Position numbers and translations under genes: made by a program. From NCBI RefSeq assembly GCF_038002965.1, contig NZ_JBBOOE010000001.1, positions 2,709,001 to 2,773,000 of the forward strand: DNA of 64,000 nt, in the 5' to 3' direction. Under the pieces are notes generated by a model. That model saw nothing but the letters and a program-made list of their open reading frames with translations. It was not told the origin of the DNA and made no database searches. The stretch comes from Robertmurraya sp. FSL R5-0851 (GTDB lineage: Bacteria > Bacillota > Bacilli > Bacillales > Cytobacillaceae). Numbering within the stretch: position 1 is the first letter of the stretch; every line of letters starts with the position of its first letter. Positions 1-8,337 of this stretch are shown here, one piece after another.

Positions 1-391
1 TTTTTTGTACTTGCTCCATCGTATGATTGTACAAATCATCCCATTTTTCGTATTCCTGAGCGTACGTCTCCTCTAGCCAGTCTGTTACTTTAAATGGTTC
101 ATAATCTCTGACCTCTGTTCGGAACAGGTGGTCAATCATTTTTCTAGCCATTCCCTCTGTTTCAATCCCACGGTCCTGTAAAAAATCTCTCTTATCTACT
201 CGGGGAACCTGGTTAGACACTCTTGTAAGCCAAACATTTACCCATATTTGATCCAAATAATGACCTCTTGCACGTAAATACTCCTCAAAGGTAGGCCTCT
301 CTTCCTGTTGCTCAAAAAATGACTCAATATCTTGATGGATCTTCATTTTTGTATGTACAATACTTTCATCATGTATTTTTTGTAATAGCAT
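1..391 (-). CDS. hypothetical protein, 3' end cut by window edge
   Basis: An open frame runs from an ATG at 391 leftwards off the window, giving at least 130 residues that begin MLLQKIHDESIVHTK. A good ribosome site (TTGGAGGGTG on the minus strand, at about 395-404) supports the start. The visible part is hydrophilic, rich in acidic and basic residues, with no signal peptide, membrane segment or Cys cluster, so it looks like a soluble, mostly helical cytoplasmic protein. I do not recognise the family. It is divergent from the gene at 628. Since the stop lies outside the window, length and C-terminal content are unknown. Confidence 0.7.
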   Translation of the reverse strand, partial: MLLQKIHDESIVHTKMKIHQDIESFFEQQEERPTFEEYLRARGHYLDQIWVNVWLTRVSNQVPRVDKRDFLQDRGIETEGMARKMIDHLFRTEVRDYEPFKVTDWLEETYAQEYEKWDDLYNHTMEQVQK

Positions 392-483
392 TTTTCACCC
401 TCCAAATAACCGACTAATCAATTAACCATACCATTAATTCATATTGTTTTAAATCCTATGGCTTTTTATCCTGTTATTGACCT

Positions 484-512
484 TTGCTTCCTTTCAAAAA
501 AGATGCTATGAT
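484..512 (+). promoter_or_regulatory. predicted SigA promoter with extended -10
   Basis: TTGCTT at 484-489 is followed 17 nt later by TATGAT at 507-512, and the -10 is preceded by TGC (extended -10). Transcription would start near 519, right at the foot of the hairpin that follows. Confidence 0.5.
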
Positions 513-518
513 TATGTT

Positions 519-606
519 GCTCCCTCCGAACATTCGCTTGTTGCGGGACACTTAACCATGTACGGACGGAGGGAGTTGGTGTCTGCTTTGCAGGCACCAT
601 TTTTAA
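519..606 (+). ncRNA. hairpin-terminator RNA upstream of the DUF2533 gene (attenuator leader or sRNA)
   Basis: Starting at the predicted +1, CTCCCTCCG pairs with CGGAGGGAG about 45 nt downstream (about 520-575), enclosing smaller stems (CGC/GCG, ACAT/ATGT). It is followed at once by a second hairpin, GGTGTCTGC-TTT-GCAGGCACC, and ATTTTT: an intrinsic terminator ending about 606. The coding start lies 22 nt further on. This is either a transcription attenuator (possibly a riboswitch) for the small gene or a stand-alone sRNA of about 87 nt. I could not match it to a riboswitch class. Confidence 0.5.
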
Positions 607-627
607 TAACAAAAGGGGCGAATTTCT

Positions 628-888
628 GTGAGTGTACATAAAGCATTATCTGATCATGCGAAAAAATTAAACGCTATTTTAACCCATTACGCAAATCTTG
701 ACCGGGAACGGGAATTCTACATAGAGGAAGCATTATCTCTTTTCGAAAGAGGCCTTCCCTTCACTACCGACAACATTAACTCTATTACAATTGAAATGAA
801 CAAACTTTCTAAAAAAATTGAAAATCTTCCACCTCGAAAACTTGTAACCAAGGAAATGGTTGAAGAATATGCAAATAGACGAAAATAA
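628..888 (+). CDS. DUF2533 family protein (YpbS-like)
   Basis: An 86-residue soluble protein starting with GTG (MSVHKALSDHAKK), preceded by AAAGGGGCG at a normal distance. The N-terminal MSVHKA-S-H and the C-terminal RKLVTKEMVEEYA are what I remember of the DUF2533/YpbS family of Bacillus; function unknown. It is highly helical and charged with no membrane segment. The upstream hairpin plus terminator suggests conditional read-through into the gene. A terminator follows at 893. The family assignment is from memory of the termini only. Confidence 0.6.
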   Translation: MSVHKALSDHAKKLNAILTHYANLDREREFYIEEALSLFERGLPFTTDNINSITIEMNKLSKKIENLPPRKLVTKEMVEEYANRRK

Positions 889-892
889 GTGA

Positions 893-921
893 AGCAGAAG
901 GCCGTGACCTTCTGCTTTTTG
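893..921 (+). terminator. intrinsic terminator after DUF2533 gene
   Basis: AGCAGAAGG pairs with CCTTCTGCT across a 6-nt loop and is followed by TTTTTG. Confidence 0.8.
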
Positions 922-1023
922 TTTTAAAAAATTGCACTTCTTTTGACGAATTAAAAGAAGTTTTGTCGCCGAGATAGGAATTCAATTTTTAAAGACGAAC
1001 ATTACTATAAAGGAGTTGAGAAT

Positions 1024-1554
1024 ATGAATACGAGTTCGGTTGCAAAACAATTAGGTGTTTCTTCAAGTACCGTAAAACGTTGGGTAAAACAATTAAAACT
1101 TAACTTAGAGAAAAATGAGATGGGTCATTTCACTTACCGGCAAGAAGACGTTGACCTTTTAATAACCTATAAAGAGCAACAAAACGAAGCTTTACTCGTT
1201 TACACTGAGATTTCAGCTGGTAAAGACTATTTACGAAGAGGCACTGTTCATACATCCATGGATGATGATGATTCGGTTCTTCTTAATCGTATTAAATGTC
1301 TAGAGTCCATTGTACAGTCAAAGGCGGACCAGGTCGTGGAATATCAGATACTCCAACATCGAAGAGAAATGGAAGAAATGCAAGCTACCCTCGAAAAACT
1401 TGAAGAAAGAATTCGTGAATTAGAAGCTCAGCAAGTATCTCCTTCAACCCTTGTTACTCCTTCTGAACAACCTATAAATATAAAACCCCGAAGAAAGAAA
1501 AAACACTGGATTCTACAAAGTCTTTTCCGTTCTTCCACCCAACACAGCTCTTAG
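1024..1554 (+). CDS. racA: RacA-like MerR-type DNA-binding coiled-coil protein
   Basis: A 176-residue protein with an N-terminal MerR-type helix-turn-helix (residues about 1-45, MNTSSVAKQLGVSSSTVKRW), then a long heptad-patterned helix (about 90-140, many E/K/L/R) and a basic tail (PRRKKKHW near 160). This order and length match RacA, which bridges the chromosome origin region to the cell pole during axial filament formation in sporulating Bacillus (about 180 aa). In RacA the HTH binds GC-rich inverted repeats near oriC and the C-terminal part engages DivIVA. The basic, aromatic tail could be a membrane or polar anchor. A SD (AAGGAGTTGAGA) precedes the ATG. Identity is by N-terminal similarity and architecture; another MerR/coiled-coil protein is possible. 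Confidence 0.7.
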   Translation: MNTSSVAKQLGVSSSTVKRWVKQLKLNLEKNEMGHFTYRQEDVDLLITYKEQQNEALLVYTEISAGKDYLRRGTVHTSMDDDDSVLLNRIKCLESIVQSKADQVVEYQILQHRREMEEMQATLEKLEERIRELEAQQVSPSTLVTPSEQPINIKPRRKKKHWILQSLFRSSTQHSS

Positions 1555-1576
1555 CATCTAAGATGTGTTTTTTTTT
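1542..1576 (+). terminator. intrinsic terminator after racA-like gene
   Basis: ACACA-GCT-CTTAG / CTAAG-A-TGTGT hairpin overlapping the stop codon, followed by nine T. Confidence 0.8.
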
Positions 1577-1775
1577 GTGTTTTTAGAGAGACTAATTACA
1601 AAGAATACGAGGGTATAAAAATCAATTATTCAGCTCAGCAAACTTGATATTGTAGAAAAAATGAACGAATTGTGAAAAAACATATATTTTTTCGACAAAA
1701 TTCTTTCCTATTTAATAGTTTTCGTATAAAATTAATCTCGTTTGGATGAAGTGATATATAACTGGAGGTTACATA

Positions 1776-2393
1776 ATGGTTTTCAAGAAGAAAGACAAAT
1801 TTAATACTTTGTTAAGCAGCATTGCACAAAACCTTAAAGAAGGTGCAGATTATTTCGCTGATTACAAGTTAAAAAATGTGAGCGATCTAAAAATATTCTC
1901 CGAAACATTAAAGGATTATGAAACTAAAGGAGATACATATGTACACGAAGTAATAAAAGAATTAAATAACGCTTTTATTACTCCAATTGAGCGCGAAGAT
2001 ATCCTTGCTTTAGCTATGAGTATGGATGATGTAATCGATGGAATTGAGCATTGTGCAGCTATGTTTGAAATGTACAATATCACTCAAGCTGACGAATTTA
2101 TGGTGAAGTTTGTAGAGGCTATCAGAAACTGTGCGATTGAAATTCAGCAATCGGTTGAACTGCTTTCAACAAAAAAGCTTCCATCGATTCGTGAACATGC
2201 GATCAAAATTAAAGACTATGAGTCAAAATGTGATGGAATCCTTCGTCAGTCAATCAAGCATTTATTTTCAGTAGAAAAAGATCCAATTCGTGTGATTCAA
2301 TACAAAGAAATTTACGAAGAACTTGAAGAGATTGCTGATAGCTGTCAAGGCGTGGCAAACACACTTGAAACCATCATCATGAAAAATGCATAA
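1776..2393 (+). CDS. DUF47 family PhoU-like phosphate transport regulator (YkaA)
   Basis: A 205-residue all-helical protein of the DUF47/TIGR00153 family, distant relatives of PhoU. The helical pattern with acidic and His residues (DDVIDGIEHCA near 85-95; YESKCDGILRQSI near 148) fits the metal-binding helical bundle of PhoU-like proteins. It lies 14 nt before a Pit-type transporter, the same pairing as ykaA-pit in B. subtilis, and probably controls or accompanies low-affinity phosphate uptake. ATG at 1776 has ACTGGAGGTTACATA upstream. The 220-nt upstream gap is AT-rich and should hold the operon promoter; I could not fix it. Confidence 0.88.
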   Translation: MVFKKKDKFNTLLSSIAQNLKEGADYFADYKLKNVSDLKIFSETLKDYETKGDTYVHEVIKELNNAFITPIEREDILALAMSMDDVIDGIEHCAAMFEMYNITQADEFMVKFVEAIRNCAIEIQQSVELLSTKKLPSIREHAIKIKDYESKCDGILRQSIKHLFSVEKDPIRVIQYKEIYEELEEIADSCQGVANTLETIIMKNA

Positions 2394-2407
2394 GGGGACG
2401 TTTTAAT

Positions 2408-3406
2408 ATGGATGCATTATTTGTGATAACCATTTTGATAGTAATCGGTGCACTGGCGTTTGACTTTATTAATGGATTCCATGATACAGCAAATGCAATT
2501 GCCACATCAGTTTCAACAAAAGCGTTAAAGCCAAGGCATGCAATCATCCTCGCTGCGGTCATGAACTTTGTAGGTGCGATGACATTCACCGGGGTTGCAA
2601 AAACGATAACAAAGGATATTGTCGATCCCTTTACATTACAAAACGGTGAGCTTGTCATATTAGCTGCTTTAATTGCAGCGATTTTCTGGAACTTATTAAC
2701 TTGGTACTATGGAATTCCGAGTAGCTCATCACATGCCATTATTGGATCAATTGCGGGTGCAGCCATTGCAGCTGCAGGTTTCACTTCGCTGAATTATACT
2801 GGATTCTTAAAAATCTTGCAGGCATTACTTTTTTCTCCTATTATTGCATTTGTAGCTGGATTTATCGTTTATAGCCTATTTAAGGTGATATTTAAACACA
2901 ATAACCTAACGAAGACGAATAGAAACTTTCGTACTTTTCAGATTTTCACAGCTGCTCTTCAAGCTTATACACATGGAACAAATGACGCTCAAAAAGCGAT
3001 GGGGATTATTACGATGGCATTGATTGCCAACGGGTTTACTACTTCTACAGATATCCCTTTCTGGGTTCAATTTTCCTGTGCGTTAGCCATGGGATTAGGA
3101 ACAAGTGTTGGTGGTTGGAAAATCATCAAGACAGTTGGTGGAAAAATCATGAAAATTAGACCTGTTAATGGAGTAGCAGCTGACTTAACTGGAGCAATGA
3201 TCATTTTTGGTGCTACTTATATTCACCTACCAGTAAGTACTACACATGTTATTTCGTCTTCTATTCTAGGAGTGGGTGCTTCTCACCGTCTGAAGGGTGT
3301 AAAATGGGGTACAGCTCAAAGAATGTTAATTACTTGGGTGATTACCTTACCTATTTCAGCAACTATTGCAGCACTTTGCTATTTTGTTCTTAATATGATT
3401 TTTTAA
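2408..3406 (+). CDS. pit: low-affinity inorganic phosphate transporter, Pit family
   Basis: A 332-residue, roughly ten-helix membrane protein of the PiT family. Both copies of the family's inverted repeat signature are visible: FDFINGFHDTANAIATS near residues 19-35 and AYTHGTNDAQKAMG near 186-200, and the matching motifs GIPSSSSHAIIG near 103 and PVSTTHVISSSILG near 276. PiT proteins import neutral metal-phosphate by proton or cation symport, so this protein also affects divalent metal entry. It forms an operon with the DUF47 gene and ends at a strong terminator. Confidence 0.95.
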   Translation: MDALFVITILIVIGALAFDFINGFHDTANAIATSVSTKALKPRHAIILAAVMNFVGAMTFTGVAKTITKDIVDPFTLQNGELVILAALIAAIFWNLLTWYYGIPSSSSHAIIGSIAGAAIAAAGFTSLNYTGFLKILQALLFSPIIAFVAGFIVYSLFKVIFKHNNLTKTNRNFRTFQIFTAALQAYTHGTNDAQKAMGIITMALIANGFTTSTDIPFWVQFSCALAMGLGTSVGGWKIIKTVGGKIMKIRPVNGVAADLTGAMIIFGATYIHLPVSTTHVISSSILGVGASHRLKGVKWGTAQRMLITWVITLPISATIAALCYFVLNMIF

Positions 3407-3417
3407 TTCAATATAAA

Positions 3418-3447
3418 AACTTCGAGTTCACGACTCGAAGTTTTTTA
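3418..3447 (+). terminator. terminator between pit and the convergent RHH-like gene
   Basis: AACTTCGAGT pairs perfectly with ACTCGAAGTT, followed by TTTTTT. It also reaches the stop codon of the minus-strand gene. Confidence 0.85.
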
Positions 3448-3639
3448 TATTTTTCTAATATTTTTCTTTTGCTTGTTCATTACCTCATAAGATTTATCAA
3501 TAATATCAGTAAGCACATCACCTTTATATACTCTACCGATTTTTGTATGTTGCTGATAATACTCTACAATTTCATCGAGTTTTTCTAATGTTTCTTTTGT
3601 CACTCGTACATTAAGCTGGACTCTTTTCTCTTCTCCCAT
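3445..3639 (-). CDS. small ribbon-helix-helix-like protein
   Basis: A 64-residue protein whose N-terminal part (RVQLNVRVTKETLEKLDEIVEYY) has the alternating strand then helix pattern of CopG/Arc-type ribbon-helix-helix DNA-binding proteins, followed by a second helix containing GDVLTDIIDKSYEVM. A GGAGGAAGGTTGTAGGG ribosome site precedes the ATG. No toxin gene lies beside it, so I would not call it an antitoxin. Likely a small transcription factor with unknown target; the fold assignment is by eye. Confidence 0.6.
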   Translation of the reverse strand: MGEEKRVQLNVRVTKETLEKLDEIVEYYQQHTKIGRVYKGDVLTDIIDKSYEVMNKQKKNIRKI

Positions 3640-3727
3640 CCCTACAACCTTCCTCCTAGTACTTTTTTATCAATCTGCTAGCATTTGCTAACATAATTAT
3701 ATCAGTATAAACAACATTGTCTATCAA

Positions 3728-3763
3728 AAAAGATGCCCCTTTTTTATGGACATCTTTTAACAC
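3728..3763 (-). terminator. terminator after dioxygenase gene
   Basis: On the minus strand AAAAGATGTCC pairs with GGGGCATCTTTT and runs into TTTT. Confidence 0.8.
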
Positions 3764-3765
3764 TT

Positions 3766-4737
3766 TTATTCTTTTGTATCTAAAGGCTTTAACTTAGCTT
3801 CAATACTACTTCTTTGTGCTTCAAAATATGGAGGAAGAGCGAGACGTTCACCAAGATTCTCAAATGATTCATCCCCCTCAAAACCTGGACCATCCGTTGC
3901 TAATTCAAATAGGATTCCATTAGCCTCTCGAAAATATAAAGACTTAAAGTAGTATCTTTCAACAAATCCTGAGCTAGCAATTCGCAACTCTTTTAAATAC
4001 TGAACCCACTTTCGCAATTGTTCTTCATTTTCCACTCGGAATGCTACGTGGTGTACACTTCCGCGTCCTGGTCTTTCCACTGGAAGGTCTGACTCTTCAA
4101 GGACATGTACTTCGGCTCCAGATCCTCCTAACCCGGTTTCAAATACTGTCACTTTCTTATCTTGAAGCATATAGGTTCCTACTTCTTTAAATCCTAAAAC
4201 CCGAGATAGAATCAGAGCAGTAGATTCAAGCTTTGCTACGGTCAACATCACAGGGCCCAATCCTATAATCGCATGTTCAACGGGAACTGGGCTTTTCTCC
4301 CAAGGTTTTCCCCCTTTAACACCTTGATTATTCTCATCTGATACAAGCATCAATCTTTGCCCTTCGAAATCCTTAAATGCAAGAGATAATCTTTTGTATA
4401 CGTTTTGTTCTTCGTATTCAATACCTAAGGAATCAAATCTTACCTTCCAATACTGAATCGCAGAATCTGATGGAACACGTAGAGAAGTAGTTGAGATACT
4501 ATTTGTACCGTATCTTGTTTGACCTGCGTTAGGTATTTCAAAAAACGTCAGATCGGTGCCTGGATTCCCTCGTTCATCTGCATAAAATAAATGATAGACA
4601 GACGTATCATCTTGGTTTACGGTTTTTTTCACAAGTCGTAAACCTAGGGTTTTTGTATAAAATTCATAATTTCCCTTTGCATTCGCTGTTATGGCGGATA
4701 CATGATGATGTCCTTTTAAAGGTAATAACTGCTCCAT
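3766..4737 (-). CDS. ring-cleaving dioxygenase, VOC/glyoxalase superfamily (MhqO-like)
   Basis: A 323-residue protein with two tandem vicinal-oxygen-chelate modules. GHHHVSAIT near residue 10 and VHHVAFRV near 213 supply the first metal histidines of each half, and GILFELATD near 260 supplies a late Glu ligand, typical of the ring-cleaving dioxygenases of the MhqA/E/O group that open hydroquinone and catechol rings with Fe2+. In B. subtilis these enzymes are repressed by MarR-type MhqR and induced by quinones; no such regulator is adjacent here. I chose the ATG at 4737 rather than the GTG at 4746, since GGGAG lies 8 nt before it and would overlap the GTG. Confidence 0.88.
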   Translation of the reverse strand: MEQLLPLKGHHHVSAITANAKGNYEFYTKTLGLRLVKKTVNQDDTSVYHLFYADERGNPGTDLTFFEIPNAGQTRYGTNSISTTSLRVPSDSAIQYWKVRFDSLGIEYEEQNVYKRLSLAFKDFEGQRLMLVSDENNQGVKGGKPWEKSPVPVEHAIIGLGPVMLTVAKLESTALILSRVLGFKEVGTYMLQDKKVTVFETGLGGSGAEVHVLEESDLPVERPGRGSVHHVAFRVENEEQLRKWVQYLKELRIASSGFVERYYFKSLYFREANGILFELATDGPGFEGDESFENLGERLALPPYFEAQRSSIEAKLKPLDTKE

Positions 4738-4837
4738 TATTAGCACTCCCTTATCTTTAATTAAAATATCTCAATTTAAAGGTATTTATTTTATTGTGCA
4801 TTATTTTGCATCTGATTGCAAATAAATAAATTTTTCT

Positions 4838-4866
4838 TGTACTAAATGTTAAGACGTGCTATAGTT
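4838..4866 (+). promoter_or_regulatory. strong predicted SigA promoter for the 4873 sRNA
   Basis: TTGTAC (4838-4843), exactly 17 nt, then TATAGT (4861-4866) preceded by TGC, an extended -10. No plus-strand gene follows before the convergent helicase, so the promoter must serve a short RNA. Confidence 0.6.
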
Positions 4867-4872
4867 ATGAAG

Positions 4873-4989
4873 CGATGAGCTGAATTGCATAAGTCGAGAG
4901 ACGCTCCTTTATTGGAATACACGAATGTGGCGTGTAGTCTCGTCGCCGCAATACGCAGAAAAGACTCCTACGGGGGTCTTTTCTTTTTT
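4873..4989 (+). ncRNA. candidate small RNA, about 117 nt
   Basis: The predicted +1 opens with GCGATGAG, which pairs (one G-U) with CTCGTCGC at 4943-4950. Inside is a hairpin TACACG-AATGTGG-CGTGTA. The 3' end is a classic terminator, AAAAGACTCC-TACG-GGGGTCTTTT followed by CTTTTTTT (about 4961-4989). Promoter, closed stem and terminator are all present and no plus-strand reading frame with a ribosome site exists here. The minus-strand 83-codon frame across it is not convincing. Not recognised as a known sRNA family. Confidence 0.55.
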
Positions 4990-4994
4990 TATTC

Positions 4995-7178
4995 CTATAA
5001 CTGTGATAAAAAATAGGTGCAAAGCCTTTCTGAATAGACTCGGATAGATATAAATGGTGGCAATGTTCCATTGGTAGCGTCATAAGGTACTCCAACCCAA
5101 AGTATCTTCTTATCAATCATGACAAAAGGAAATGGTGGTTGTTTCTCTTCTTATCTAATAATAAGCTTAACGGAAGAGCCTTGTAGATGCCGGATCCACT
5201 CATTTGATAATTCTTTTCCTTTTGGAAGAGAAACGAGAATTTCAGATTTGGCTGACTTTACATCGCTTATCAATTTCTCGAGTTTTTTCGCATGCATCCA
5301 GGTTATATGATCATGTTGATTTTTTATCCAGGTACCTATTTGTGCCGAAGTAATAAGCTGATTGTTACTTTCCTGAAATTCTACTAACTTTCGAAACGTT
5401 TTATCTCGGTATACCTTCTGTTTTATGTAATTTCGGTTAGCAAGATGAACAAATTTACCCTTTGTCCTTGTCACTGCTACATTAATTAACCTCTCACTCT
5501 CTTTCCCGGTTAATAACATGCTCGGTCTACTTTCAGGAAAGGAATCAACCGTATCAAGAACCATTACTTCCCTTTCACTTCCTTGAAATTTGTGTACCGT
5601 TGCAGATAGAATCTCCCCCTTCTGAAGCTGCTGATTGTATAAATCTTGCAACAGTGTATCCATTAGTTCTGCTTGAGCACGGTAAGGAGTCGTATACCCT
5701 ATATTTTTAGAACCACCCATATATAATTCATGAATGACCTGAAATGAGAGCAAAACCTGTAACAAATTAAATCGCGACCCAGAAGTGGAACGCATACAGT
5801 ACTCCCCCATATGACTCGTGTCTAATAAAATCGATGCCATCTTTGGAAATGGAGCTCTATTTGCGATTGGCTCTCTTATGGTGTACATACTTTTGTAATC
5901 TTTTACAAGACCCAAATAAACAAATTGGTTTGTGAATGCTGAGATATCTGGATGCATTCTCCTTTGTTCCGATAATAAAAATAAATGAGGATGCAACGCC
6001 CCCTCTTTCAACCCGTTTACAACTCCAGACTTATGAAACACATCCTCTTTTAACCATTCATTTACTAGCAGGTGATTGGCATGTGCAATGGGTGGTAGCT
6101 GTTTAAAGTCACCGCAAACAATGCTTCTTTTCCCTAGAGAAACTGCGAATGCAACTTGCGGGATATATGCCATACTTACCTCGTCTATAATAACCAGATC
6201 ATATTCCTTTTCATAAATAGCGGGGTCTGAGGCAGCTTTTGCGAGCGTAGTACCAATTACCTCCGCATCTTTTACAAACATCATTTCTTTCGTACGAATT
6301 TTATCTAGAACCTGAACTAACTTTTTTTCTACTTCTAAAAGTGTTTGAGAGTCTCTTGCAGAGAAAGAACCTACTAAATCTTTTTTTAGTAAATGCCTCT
6401 CCGTTCTCATTTCTTCTCTTTGCTCTGAAAGTTCAGGGTGATGTTTTTTTAATAAATAATCAATAGTTAAAGGAGTATCCTGTAATATTTCACTTACTTG
6501 TGATCCATATCGAAGAAGCTCTCCAACCTGGAGCTTATTTTGTTTGTCAACAAATCGCAGGAGCTCTAACATTAACACATCCACAGCTTGGTTACTCTGA
6601 GATAACACAAGCACCTTTTTCCCTTTTAAATATTTATTGGCAACAACCCTTGCAAGTGTATAGGTTTTTCCAGTTCCAGGAGGACCCCAAACAAAGGTAA
6701 TCGGATTATATTTTGACCTGAGCACAAGCTCATGTACATTCGTTTTTATTTTTTCAATCGGATGCAGCGGTACCATACTTGGCTCCATCATTTTTTGAAT
6801 CCTTGCCCTTTTCTTCTTGCTTGAACGAATGTCTTGAAGTCGATTAATTAATTCGTCTAAAAGTTCCCATGGATCATATTGGAGCATGAGTTCACTTAAG
6901 ACAGCTCCGATATATTGTTCAAGTTCTATCATCATACTTTTCCCTTCTGATGATAAAACTCGACCAGCTATTTTTCGCTCTCCCCACCATAATGTTACTT
7001 TAGACCCAATTGGAATACTCGTTGTAGTTGATGCCGTATTAAAATAATAAATAAAAGGTTCCCTCTCGTTAATCGCGTAGCCATGAGTAAGGCGATACCT
7101 TGTGCTACCGTACTTTTTCAAATATGAAATCTCTATTTGTAGTGCTTTTTGCCAAAGTTGTAAATACGTTGCCATCAT
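4995..7178 (-). pseudogene. DNA2/NAM7-type SF1 helicase with an in-frame TAA near the 3' end
   Basis: The first 675 codons (7178-5151) encode a superfamily 1 helicase: Walker A GPPGTGKT near residue 163, DEVSMAY (motif II) near 330, QRRMHPDIS near 405, VHKFQGSERE near 531 and NVAVTRTKGK near 560. Residues about 640-675 start a PLD-like tail domain (EILVSLPKGKEL). The frame is stopped by TAA at 5151-5153, but the same frame stays open for 51 more codons to TAG at 4995-4997, and they read as a natural continuation (PPFPFVMIDKKILWVGVPYD, then LPPFISIRVYSERL). So the gene is split by a single nonsense codon. The ATPase core is intact, so a 675-residue product may still work; sequencing error is also possible. 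Confidence 0.75.
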
Positions 7179-7200
7179 TGTCTTCCCCTATATTAATAGT

Positions 7201-7230
7201 AAAAACTCAGAGCTTACACACTGAGTTTTT
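7201..7230 (-). terminator. terminator after YkoT-like glycosyltransferase
   Basis: AAAAACTCAG and CTGAGTTTTT form a perfect 10-bp stem around a 10-nt loop, readable on either strand. Confidence 0.8.
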
Positions 7231-7273
7231 CCCGAGCTCATATTATAGCTTTTATGGATACAAAAAAATAGGT

Positions 7274-8317
7274 TTAATTGTTATATTCAGATAAGCTTTG
7301 AATGGGTATAGCATCATCCTTGAACAACTCTTGCCCCTCATCAAGTGCAAAGTTTCGTCCGATTGGCAGCTTGAACATATCAATATCAACGATGTATTTT
7401 GGACGGCGTTTGGACTCTTTATATATTTTTCCGATATATTCCCCTATTAACCCAATTGCGATTAATTGAAGACCACCAATCAGCCAAATAGAGGTGATAA
7501 GGGAAGTCCAGCCAAGCTCTGTATTTCCAAAAAATTTTAAACCTAGAAAATAAAGTGCAAAGAAAAGACTGATAAAAAAAGAAACTAAACCTCCAACGAG
7601 AACTAACCGAATCGGAGTAACTGAAAAGGAAGTAATACCATTAAATGCAAACGATAGCATTTTTCGTAAAGGATATTTACTTTCACCTGCTGTTCGTTCT
7701 TTTCTTTCATAAAAAACCTTTGTAGATTGAAATCCAAGGAGAGGAATAATTCCCCGTAAAAACATATTCACTTCCTCAAATCCTTGTAGGTACTCTGCTG
7801 CACGCTTACTCAATAAACGATAGTCCGCATGGTTATATATAAGCTCTACTCCCATTTTGTTCATTAACTTATAGAATGATTCAGCTGTAAATCTTTTAAA
7901 GAATGTATCAGAATCACGCTTCTCCCTTACACCATAGATCACATCATATCCCAACTGATAATTCTCAATAAATTCTCGCATAACATATATATCGTCCTGT
8001 AAATCTGCATCAATCGTAATAATAGCGTCCGATGACTCTGTTGCTATGTGAATACCGGCTAATAAAGCATTTTGATGACCTACATTTCTAGACAGTTTGA
8101 TTCCCTTAATCATTCCGTTCTTTAACGTTTCTTTATATATTAGTTTCCATGTTTGGTCTTTACTGCCGTCATCTACAAACAGTATCTTACTCTTTGGAGA
8201 AACTAGCCCATCATCAATCATACTAGTCAACAAGTTGGATAAATCAGAAAAGGTTTTGTGTAAGATTTCTTCTTCATTGTAACAAGGTACAACAATTGTT
8301 ACGTTTGTTGAGTTCAA
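7274..8317 (-). CDS. ykoT: GT2 family glycosyltransferase, YkoT/GtrB-like
   Basis: A 347-residue enzyme with an N-terminal GT-A domain: VTIVVPCYNEEEIL near residue 6, LFVDDGSKDQT near 46, and TIDADLQDD near 96 (DXD-type metal site). The C-terminal third has two membrane helices (about 235-260 and 275-300) and a GEYIGKIYKE linker, as in the polyprenyl-phosphate glycosyltransferases GtrB/YkoT/DPM1. It should load a sugar from a nucleotide donor onto undecaprenyl phosphate at the inner face. It follows a YkoS-like gene by 20 nt, the same order as ykoS-ykoT in B. subtilis. Confidence 0.85.
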   Translation of the reverse strand: MNSTNVTIVVPCYNEEEILHKTFSDLSNLLTSMIDDGLVSPKSKILFVDDGSKDQTWKLIYKETLKNGMIKGIKLSRNVGHQNALLAGIHIATESSDAIITIDADLQDDIYVMREFIENYQLGYDVIYGVREKRDSDTFFKRFTAESFYKLMNKMGVELIYNHADYRLLSKRAAEYLQGFEEVNMFLRGIIPLLGFQSTKVFYERKERTAGESKYPLRKMLSFAFNGITSFSVTPIRLVLVGGLVSFFISLFFALYFLGLKFFGNTELGWTSLITSIWLIGGLQLIAIGLIGEYIGKIYKESKRRPKYIVDIDMFKLPIGRNFALDEGQELFKDDAIPIQSLSEYNN

Positions 8318-8337
8318 AATATGGTCCTCCTAGCTGT

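Noticed and set aside
4865..5116. 83-codon minus-strand frame between the dioxygenase and helicase
   Set aside because: No ribosome site, runs through the terminator and sRNA, and lies in a different frame from the helicase extension, which is the coding frame there.
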